DNA of 64,000 nt. Source: Rana temporaria (taxonomy: Eukaryota; Chordata; Amphibia; Anura; Ranidae). Below are positions 55,353-64,000 of this stretch, piece by piece. Below the pieces are notes generated by a model. It was not told where the DNA came from and ran no database searches. It was given only the letters and a program-made list of their open reading frames with translations. Both the position numbers and the translations under genes were made by a program. The stretch spans positions 155,298,115 to 155,362,114 of the forward strand of contig NC_053494.1 of assembly GCF_905171775.1 (NCBI RefSeq). Reading direction: 5' to 3'. The number at the start of each line of letters is the position of its first letter. Within the stretch, counting starts at the first letter, position 1.

Positions 55353-56958
55353 CAACTGTCCCTGATTTCAAGGGACTGTCCCTCTTTCCTCCTCATGTGT
55401 CCATCCCTTTGATCTGATCTATATAGATGTATATAAAATGCATTTTTTATCTTTCAAAAAGTATTTCCGAGTGCTAAACCTTTCATTTAATTTCTAAATT
55501 GCTACATTTGTAAATTTCAAAAGCCGATACGAAGAAATAGCAGTGGTAAAAAAAAGCACTTGTGTTTTTTTTTTTTTATAATTTGCCTTTAAAGGGGTGT
55601 GGCAGGGGGTGGGTCCTATGCTACATACTTTTGCTAATGGGTGTCCCTCGTTCCCATCTCAAAAAGTAGGGAGGTGTGTTCCCCCCTCCACACAAGCAAG
55701 GCGATAAAGGAATCCTCCCTGCTGCACCATTGTATTCTGACAGCGGGACTCCTTCACTGTCAGAATACACTGATCAATGCTGCAGTTGATTGGCTGCAGA
55801 GCTAATTAAACACAAATTTTTCAACAAACCTATTCGTGATCGTGAATCATCAGATTGACTTCTCATGATGAACAGGGTTACTATGTAACTATGGAACAAG
55901 AAAGTCCCCGGCTGCATCACAATTAGGCCGATAACTGCTGAACCAGATACATTTCAATGCATCTATGGCCAGCTCAAAAGGAGAAATTAACCAGACACAA
56001 AAGGTGCCAACCTAATCCTGGAGGAAATGCTAGTGATTAGATGAAATCTGTAAAAAAATAGCCACAATCATCTAATATCTTTGGGTACCTTCAAAAGACT
56101 TGACCAAAGTACAGAAAGTGTTTTTCCTTCATTCCTTGTGTTATTTCTAACGCACTTTGTTTATCTCTTGTTCTGTAGTTCTATATCACCTTGTATATCA
56201 CCAGACTCCAGGCCAGCTACATAAATGATCTTATCTCCCATGCTGAGAACACACAGCTATAATGCAGGAATTACTATACCCCCTCTGTCTCATTAGGTTG
56301 TCTACCTTTATGGTCTGTAATGTAAATGTTTATGAACACATTCCAGCTCAGGCTCATAAACTCAGCCTGGCTCCCTAAAGTATATGTTTACCTATGTAAA
56401 AATAATAATAAATGCACATATTTTTTGCAGGTTAAAAAAAGTGCATTTTTTTTTTTTTTTACTAGGAGCCTGCAGAGCATTGCACCCACAATCAGCAGAT
56501 CGCGAGTGCAATGCAGGACTCCTGCAGACTGTGTAAGATGTCTGCTCATACTTCGTAAAGGCTGTTGGTACTTGTAGTTCTTCTATTTACAGAACTCTGA
56601 ATAAATGATTCCATGTGGGGCGAAATTGTGACAGGAAGTACGGGGGGGGGGGGGGAGTCACTAGAGGCAGCAGTGAAAACGTGTCGCGTGTTCCACACTA
56701 AAAATAGGTGGAATGTGTAACATGTTCCAAAAGGTGAGCTTAGGACAAGGACATGAACTAACCACACCCCCGCCCCACCCTAAGAACATTTTTTACTAAC
56801 GCCGTTCAAGTGTATATGGAAGTGCGCGAGCAGGCATGCTAGTACTCTTTTTCGACAATGGAAGCACTAAATAATAAACAGTCAAACAATTCCAATATGT
56901 ATGTCAAATCTTTCCTCCAATAACAGTTGACTAGGATGCCTTCCAATATCTACGAATG
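55353..56958. other. Repeat remnants, no gene
   Basis: CTGTCCCTGATTTCAAGGGACTGTCCCTC at 55359 belongs to the repeat split by the solo LTR, possibly ending near AGTAGGGAGGTGTG at 55665. 55735-55800 matches 30335-30390. T and G tracts at about 56446-56460 and 56642-56655. Confidence 0.45.
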
Positions 56959-57300
56959 TAATGCCCTGTACACACGATCAGTTTGTCTGATGAAAACGGT
57001 TCGATGGACCATTTTCATCGGACAAACCGATCGTGTGTGTGAACCCCATCGTTTTTTTTCCCATCGGTGAAAAAACGTAGAACCTGTTTTAAAATGATCT
57101 GATAAAAACAATAGAAAAAAACGATCGTTTGTGGGCAAGTCCATCGGTTAAAAATCCACACATGCTCAGAATCAAGTCGACGCATGGTCGGAAGCATTGA
57201 ACTTAATTTTTCTCAGCACATCGTTGTGTTTTACGTCACCGCGTTCTGACACAAACAGATTTTTAACTGATGGTGTGTAGGCAAGACTGATGAAAGTCAG
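56959..57300. mobile_element. GTACACACG-type MITE, CATCGGACAAACCG words (right end lost)
   Basis: ATGCCCTGTACACACGATCAG on the left; ATTTTCATCGGACAAACCGATCG follows. GTTTTACGTCACCGCGTTCTGAC near 57228 is the core on the minus strand. The right end stops after GTGTGTAGGCAAGACTGATG without its terminal repeat. Confidence 0.8.
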
Positions 57301-58822
57301 CTGTTAAAATTGACAATCATGGGTAGATAGTCATATTATGTTTATGGGTATTATGTGTATAGGACTATTTTCAACAGATTTGACCATTGCATTATTGCAA
57401 AAACCAGAAGATCACATCTCCTCTGTTTAACCAACATCAGGATATGATGCATGCGCAATAAAATAATTTTTCTATTGAGATCTTCAATTGACTGCAAGAG
57501 TTTTCCAACATATATGGATGTCTGTGCTTTCCCACCAATAGCTTTTATCATGTCTCTGTAATAGGTGGAGAGGTGAAGTCCTACTACTGGACACCCAAAA
57601 GATTTTTGTTTCAAATTACAGAAACTGTATTTCCTCTTATTTCCTATAGTGTCTCAGGGCAGGGGCATAACCACCCTTCACACCTCAGAGTGTGCGCTCT
57701 CATCAATTCCCAAAACCAGACAGGGACGCATTTAAGTGAATGTCAACATTATGGCAGTACCCCAGCTTATAGGTGAGCTATATATTGTAAGCAGAGTTCC
57801 CAGCATTCTGTCACTACACACGTTTGCCTGATGCACGTTGCCTTTAGGTGGGACACCATTGAGCCTATGCCCTCTCCATCAGTCCAGCGTAACTCTGCCA
57901 CCTCTCTTTCAGTGACAGAAGAGGGTACCGTTGTGCACATAGCGCAGACCTCATGAGTGGCCTTAATTAATCCCTTCAACTCTCCCATACCAAGCAGATA
58001 GGTATATGGAGTCTTCGTACCGTGGGTTCAGTCCCAGATACTTTTGGGTGAACCGACCGCTAGAGAGGGAACCAGAGAACCGACCCCTCGCTAAAGGAGG
58101 ACCTGTCACCTTTGCCAAGTACCATGCTGATTGCCCTTGTAGTGGCCTTCCTCCTGTACCCTATGTCTGCTTTACAGGTCTTGTTCTTCTGGTACACCAT
58201 GTACCACCATGCACCCCTTTCAATGACTTCAGACCAGGCTTGAAACAGTTAACAGCTATATTGAAGGTTCAGCAACACAGTTCAACAGCACCCATAAAAT
58301 AATGCAGGCTGCCTAGATTCCCACCTACCACAGAAGAAAAGTCCATTCAGCAAAAGTCCAGTGATGGTAGGTTCCTAGTCCAGTGAGAATCTCAGCACAG
58401 TGATCTAGAAGGGGGCCACATGCTCCAGCAGGACTACATGATGCACCAGACCATCCTCTGTAAATCCCATGTGGAAGAGAGAGAGTAGCTCTGAGCCCTC
58501 CCCTGGTATTTATGAGGCTTATAGCAGGGGGCAGGACTCAGAAAGCCCAGGAAAGAGTTGAGACACAGTTAACCCCTTCCCATCCTGGGCAGCCTGAACT
58601 GACAACATACATACCGGTAAATCACAATGCAGTGCAGACAGGGCTAAAATATTCACAGGGACCCTATCAGTACCTGCTTATAAAGAGATGAAGGAAGATA
58701 TCATCAACAGGACAAAGATACCAACATTAAGCAACTGACAAGGGGGTTGAAACATGACTCCCAGTTCATAAGCAAACCCCTCCTTTCTATTGACCTGCAC
58801 CTTGCCAATGTTTAGTGGGCCA
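57301..58822 (-). repeat. Possible LTR-retroelement remnant, minus orientation
   Basis: About 57640-58640 has composition and length like a retroelement LTR or leader. On the minus strand, CCTCATAAATACCAGGGG (about 58517-58500) could be a TATA region before a CTCTCTCTCTTCC stretch. No TG...CA ends, duplication or protein was recognised, so this is a weak call. The frame at 58006-58302 has no known motif. Confidence 0.3.
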
Positions 58823-59205
58823 AGCTTAAAGTATAACTAAGAGCAAAACTTTTTTAGTTTTGGATAGATTGAAGAGGTATTAGGGTTTTTATGGCTGTCT
58901 GTGCCCCCGTTAAACAGATTCCCCCTCTCCATTTGTCCTGTTTAGCTTTATCATTAAAAGTACAAGTAAAAAATAAATCCCACATTTTGGGTTGTCCCCA
59001 GAAAAAGTTATAGCGCTGAAATCTTCCAATAGGTACACTAGTTCTGATGACCTGGAGGTCTCCAAGGAAATCCCATAATTTACAGCAATTTCCTCTCACT
59101 TCCTGTTCAGCACAGTTGGCAAGAAAAAAGTCTGACAGGGATTATCCCCCTCCCTTGCTCTATCCAAAATGAAAAAAAAAAAAGTTTTGCCTAAAGTTCT
59201 GAAGA
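58823..59205. mobile_element. TTAA-type MITE (AGTATAACTAA / CAAAACTTTTTT ends)
   Basis: TTAAAGTATAACTAAGAGCAAAACTTTTTT at the left and AAAAAAAAGTTTTGCCTAAAGTT at the right are imperfect inverted ends. Interior CACATTTTGGGTTGTCC and TTTCCTCTCACTTCCTG recur at 54360-54500 and 47190. Confidence 0.7.
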
Positions 59206-59349
59206 TGGCTTGCCCAGAGTGTGGCCAGATCATGATTTCGTGTTTCGCAATAGCTGAATGCCTATGGGCAGCACAGATTGAAAGCATTCCGGTGGACAGA
59301 TTGACAAAAAAGCCTCATACACAAGATCGGACTTTCTGCAGACAAAGCC

Positions 59350-59926
59350 TCATGCCGCGTACACATGATCATTTTTCGGCATTAAAAAAAAACTAATTTT
59401 TCGGCATGTAGAAAAAAACAACGTTTTTCCAACTTCATCATTAAAACGACATTGCCCACACACCATCGATTTTAAAAAATGCTCTAGCAAAGCGCGGTGA
59501 CGTACAACACGTACTATAAAGGGGAAGTTCCATGCGGATGACGCCACCCTTGGGGCTGCTTTAGCTGATTCCATGTTAGTAAAAGACGATTCGTGCTTTT
59601 CTGTCTGTTACAGCGTGATGAATGTGCTTACTCCATTATGAACGGTAGTTTTACCAGAACGAGCGCTCCCATCTCATAACTTGCTTCTGAGCATGCGTGG
59701 GTTTTTAACATCGTTTTAGCCCACACACGATCATTTTTTTACAACCCGAAGAACGACATAGTTTAAAACGTTGTTAAAAAATGCAGCATGTTCGAAAAAA
59801 AATGTTGTTGTTTTTCAGAACCCGAAAAATGATGTGGAGCCCACACACGATCATTTTAAATGACATTTTTTAAAACAACGTTTTTTTGTCATGCCGAAAA
59901 ATGATCGTGTGTACGCGGCATCACAC
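59350..59926. mobile_element. GTACACACG-type MITE, TTTTTCGGCAT/AACGTCGTT subfamily
   Basis: CATGCCGCGTACACATGATC / GATCGTGTGTACGCGGCATCA ends. Core GCGGTGACGTACAACACGTA from 59494 and TATAAA at 59515-59520, with a short deletion compared with 17428-17976. Shares TGTTACAGCGTGATGAATGTGC. A fragment of another MITE follows at 59927-60036. Confidence 0.9.
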
Positions 59927-60036
59927 ATTTGTTGACGGAAATTTTTAAAGCATGCTATCCCACCTTTGTTGTTGGAAATTCCAGCCTTTCATCACACAAT
60001 TCCCGTCGGAAAATCCAATGGTGTGTACAGGCCTAA

Positions 60037-60895
60037 AGACTGATAACCAGATTTTTGACTTGCATGTGACCTGTTCTGTACACATCTTATAGTAAACCAT
60101 TGCCATCTATACGCAAGTTCTGTGCAAGAAGGGTTAAAAAACAAAACAAAAAAAAAACAACAAAAAAAAACGGATTCACTTTATTGTTTCAGTTTTGTAA
60201 CAAAGTTGATTTAAAAGTCATGCATGTTCATATACCGTAATCCTAATTCTTCATATAATCATGCAGTGCTAAAGCAATCATGCGTAAATAATAACCATAC
60301 TACCTCTGAATATAAAAGGAAACCTTACAATATACAAGTGATAATCATTCCAATTCACCTCCTTGGAGGGCCTATGTTTAGCTGGTGTTAACATTAATGT
60401 CTGTAATTTATTTTTAAAATAATTTGATGGCTCACCAGCTTTACATAATGCCAGGTCCTAAGAATTCACCGCCTTGGGTTTCCATTCATCATATGAATCT
60501 CTCTGGCGGATTGTTGCTGACAATATCACTTTCTCTGTAGAGAATATAATAGAGTTATGATAGGTCAGCGGAGTTCATGCATAATTCTATTGAACTACAT
60601 TACTTTGAGGGTATTATTAGAGACAAATGGATTCATAATCTTTAAAGATAAATCCCCAAGAGAATGGATGAGATTTTACCAGGCCCTTGGATCAGCCTAA
60701 ATGCCTGAACAGTAATAGGCATTTATATTGGTAATACACACAGGTATATGATTCTGGAGGCGAATTGCCTGTTGAAACATTAAATCCAGTATTAGTTGAG
60801 TTTGGGGGGGGGGGGGGCGGGGGTGCTTATAGAAATGTGCAAGTCAGTAAAAATTGCCAATACAAATGAGATGACTGCCAGTTTGGGCTATAAGA
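60037..60895. other. No gene recognised
   Basis: Unique-looking AT-rich sequence with an A-rich stretch at 60138-60170 and a G run near 60806. Confidence 0.35.
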
Positions 60896-60903
60896 GTTGC
60901 AAC

Positions 60904-61861
60904 CAGTGGTGGTGTGTCCATAGTGGTTGCAGGAGCGCCGCCCCCTCTCTCCTGCACCCATCAATTAACAATACAGAGATTCATGCATTGCCGCCCACTA
61001 TTCAGGTGTCTGACCCCCTGTTGAGCGCTGGCCATCTGAATAACAGTGGTGGGTGTGTTTTGGAAGTGCCTGATTAGTGCCTAATAAGCTTCCTGATTAG
61101 AGCCTGTGGGCTCTAATCGGCTTTCAAATGGTTAACCAGAGGGCACGCGGCTGTGCGTTCCCTGGTTAAACAGTGCTATGGTAGGGTCTGGTTACCGGGT
61201 CTGGTTAAAGGTCACCTGATTGGCTGAAGCACCAGGCGAGCAGAGATGATATTGAGGGAGCGTGGAGGAGGACGGCTGATCCGAGAAAGGTATTTGCCAG
61301 GCGGGGGGCAAACTGGCTGCATTTGAGGGGACAAACTGGCGGTATTTGAGGGGCAAACTGGTTGCATTTGAAGGGAAAACTGGTGGCATTTGAGGGGGCA
61401 AACTGGCGGCAATTGAGGGGGCAAACTGGCAGCGTTTGAGGGGGCAAACTGGCAGCGTTTGAGGGGGCAAACTGGCGGCATTTGAGGGGGCAAACTGGCG
61501 GTATTTGAGGAGACAAACTGGCGGTATTTGAGGGGGCAAACTGGCGGTATTTGAGGGGGCAATTTGGTGGTATTTGAGGGGGCAAACTGCGGTATTTGAG
61601 GGGGCGAACTGGTGGCATTTGAGGGGGCAAAGCGGCTGTATTTAAGGGGGATAAGTGGCTGCATTTGAGGGGGCAAACTAGCGGCATTTGAGGGGGCAAA
61701 CTGGCGGCAATTGATGGGCACAGTGGCTGCGTTTGATGGCACAGTGGCGACAATTGATGGGCACAGTAGCTGCGTTTGATGGACACAGGGAGGCTGCAAT
61801 TGATGTTTTTTTTATTTGTTTGTTTGCGCCCCCAAGAAATTTTGAGCACCAGCCACCACTT
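60904..61861 (+). mobile_element. CAGTGGCGG-type hAT-like element with minisatellite
   Basis: Perfect 8-bp duplication GTTGCAAC (60896-60903, 61862-61869). Ends CAGTGGTGGTGTG and CAGCCACCACTT (last base mutated). ATTGG at 61219-61223; the site matching the donor reads GGTATTT, so it is lost here. An array of GGGGGCAAACTGGCGGCATTTGA units lies at 61310-61790. Confidence 0.92.
61310..61790. repeat. Minisatellite, about 21-bp unit (GGGGGCAAACTGGCGGTATTTGA)
   Basis: About 20 units, shifting on the right to GATGGGCACAGTGGCTGCGTT, the same word as the other hAT arrays. Minus frames rich in Pro-Pro-Gln/Ala-Ser-Leu are the array. Confidence 0.92.
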
Positions 61862-61869
61862 GTTGCAAC

Positions 61870-62500
61870 TGACAACTTTTTTGAAGGTGCTGCCATCCTT
61901 ATCCTTCCTTCACTGCATGGTAAATCACTGACCGGAAACAAACATGTGTATATCAAGTGTCTGAACACAAGGAGAACATATTTGCTTTGGGTCAAATACA
62001 TCATTAGGAACATCTATGGTGCTGTATCTGTGCTGCAAAATATGTAAAAAGTGGTTCTGGATTGATATATAGCCCAGGACATACCAACATTTGCATAGCT
62101 CCACCCACTATTTTAAATAACGGTAAAATTACAATTAAATCTTTGTTTTTGGGATCAGAATATGCCTAATCAAAAAATGTATACCTTTATAAGACTCATT
62201 GAGGATTTGTGAGGGATTTACCAAAAAATTGCCCATATTGTACATTTTCTGTTTCAATGGTTTTTATTAATCATTTATGTAGAATGTTAAAGAATCGTCA
62301 ATTAGAGCAGCGAACAATCATCACTTGCTCCACATGTATTGAACATAAAATAAAAATAATAAAATATAAAATAAAAATTCTGGTTAACAAGAAACAAGCC
62401 ATATTGTACATTTTAAAGATTTGCCAATAACACATTTGCTGCAGCACAAATAGTGTGAATATTTCAATTGTGTATTTAGCTGTTTGCCTATAGCTGGACT
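61870..62500. other. No gene recognised
   Basis: AT-rich unique-looking sequence. Confidence 0.35.
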
Positions 62501-62734
62501 TTAGCCCTGGTTCACATGTCAAATCGGCGGCACTGCACTGTCCTAATCGGTGCGACGCTGCTTCTATGGCGCTGCACCGATTTCAAAAAGTAGTTTCTGT
62601 ACTACTTTTTGCGATTTCACATTTTACATTGTAATCCCGGCCGAAATCGGGACTGCCAGCGGGAGTGAAATCGTGCGAGTTCAGCTGAACTCACACGGCT
62701 TCATTTCCACAGCCCAGTGTGAGCCTGGGCTTAA
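62501..62734. mobile_element. Short MITE (TTAGCCCTGGTTCACA ends)
   Basis: TTAGCCCTGGTTCACATGTC / CAGTGTGAGCCTGGGCTTAA inverted ends. The interior has AATCGGTGCGACGCTGC and GCGCTGCACCGATT facing each other, and AAAAAGTAGTTTC / GTACTACTTTTTG. Confidence 0.85.
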
Positions 62735-63665
62735 GTGTTTGTTATCCCAACATTTCATATTCCTAAAATATGTGCCTGCTGTACCATGTACTTGTATGAG
62801 AAAGTATCCTGTTCTCTTTGTATTGATTCCTTTGTGCGAAATCTGGTGTTCCTGCCAGTCCCTATGCTTTCCTAATAAAAAAACTGACCACACTAAGCAG
62901 GCGAGCACAGCATAATCAGTTCGCTACCTATGCTGGAAACTCAGTGTATTCTTCTCCAAAATTCAGACTTGTCTGTCCTTCACGCCCATTCACTGGGAAG
63001 CTCGGTGTGCTGCTGCTTCTCCTCACCCAGTATGCAGCTGAGAACAGAGGGAATGTGATCACTTATAAAAAAGGGAAACAAATTATATTTTAAACTGAAT
63101 GGGTTGTTTTACAACGTGATCATTTACAATCACTTTAAAGTGTAAGTCCAGCCCAAACTATTTTTCTTATTTTAGGATAGAATGGGGAATAGTTAGAACC
63201 TCAGGATAGTTTGGGACTATCTGGAAGTGATTTACGCATTACAAGCAGCTTTCACACTGCCCCGTTGCACTTTTTCTAAAGCATAGCTAACCAGCGGATT
63301 TTGTGTGGGTTAAATGAGCTTTCATATAGACTTCTATAAGGACCTGTGGTTTTGGTGCAGTTTCAGGAAGGGCACCAAAACTCCTGCATGCTGCATCTTT
63401 GGTGCTCTTTCTGAAACAGCACTAAAACTGTGCATTAGCTATGCTTTTAGCAAAAGCGTAGCAAGGCAATGGGAAGCCGCCCTACATTCTCTTCTGATGA
63501 CATTTTACCACACAGGAAGCAAGCAGAACCCTCCAATCAGGGCTGCTGTTCAAGGGGTCCCATACAGTCTAGCTGACAGGAACGAAAAACCAAGCATAAC
63601 AGGGAGATCCAGCTGCATGAACAAGCCACTTATACATTGTAATGTTGGGGGTTGTTAGCTCAAGT
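62735..63665. other. No gene; a TTAA-type MITE may begin at 63134
   Basis: CTTTAAAGTGTAAGTCCAGCCCAAAC looks like the start of a TTAA-type MITE; its other end was not found. Nothing else recognised. Confidence 0.4.
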
Positions 63666-64000
63666 GTAGCACCCGCTAGCGAGCACAGTCCCACACAAAT
63701 GTTTACTTTTGAGGGCTTGTTGGCCCACTTTTATTAAAGAAAATCAAACAAAGTTCCAGAGATGAAAACAAAAGTGGTTTCCCTCGCAAGGGTTTTCACC
63801 ATCAATATTAAATGATAGTATGTTCAGCCTCCTGGCTCACACATGCAAATGAAAATACAGAGCTACCTGGCTCTCTTCAGCAGCAGCACCACTGCTCAGG
63901 CTCCCACATGAAGCCCTCCTGACTCCTGTCAGCAACCTCAGACTCAGGTCTCTGGGATTCAAAGTGCAATCTGCACTCTCCAGCTTCTCTAGCCACTCCA
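63666..64000 (-). mobile_element. LTR fragment, minus orientation, cut by the window
   Basis: TGTAGCACCCGCTAGCGAGC at 63672 would be the 3' end of an LTR read on the minus strand (...GTGCTACA). TTTTATTAAAG at about 63730 supplies AATAAA on that strand at the expected distance. The remainder runs off the window. Confidence 0.5.

Noticed and set aside
58006..58302. 98-codon plus frame with Cys and Pro residues
   Set aside because: Lies within a probable retroelement remnant; no motif recognised.
61192..61849. Pro/Ala-rich minus frames up to 214 codons
   Set aside because: Translation of the GGGGGCAAACTGGCGG minisatellite.

Overview
This is vertebrate nuclear DNA, almost certainly from a frog with a large genome. 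I infer a true frog (Ranidae) from the style of the repeats; no single base proves it. There are no bacterial-style genes. The window is very repeat-rich, and nearly every open frame in it is a chance reading of a transposon or minisatellite.

The one host gene I can recognise is the 5' end of an integrin alpha subunit on the minus strand, best matched to integrin alpha-4 (ITGA4), with ITGA9 as the alternative. Exon 1 (signal peptide and start of the beta-propeller) lies at about 40304-40518 and exon 2 at 36053-36174. The two have matching splice phases. Intron 1 (about 4.1 kb) is mostly an AT-rich minisatellite plus transposons. I found no exon 3, so positions 1-36052 appear to be intron 2 or beyond. 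Positions above about 40.9 kb would be upstream intergenic DNA, in which I recognise no gene.

The rest is a dense, nested layer of mobile elements: (a) many short elements ending in GCCnCGTACACACG inverted repeats, each filled with its own subfamily-specific short word; (b) elements beginning like GGGCCGGATTCA and filled with TACG/CGTA words; (c) several families ending at TTAA (piggyBac-like); (d) hAT-like elements with 8-bp target duplications, several carrying internal minisatellites; (e) Tc1/mariner-like elements at TA; (f) a 5'-truncated L1 whose ORF2 C-terminus is still open; (g) two clean solo LTRs, one terminal LTR fragment and some LTR-like stretches.

The most interesting pattern is that several unrelated non-autonomous families carry promoter-type motifs (CCAAT, GC box, ETS, NRF1-like, CRE) followed by a close match to a 5' splice donor (GGTAAGT). 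They look like mobile promoter-plus-first-exon modules. This is an inference from sequence only. I saw no evidence of a novel enzymatic or defence system.
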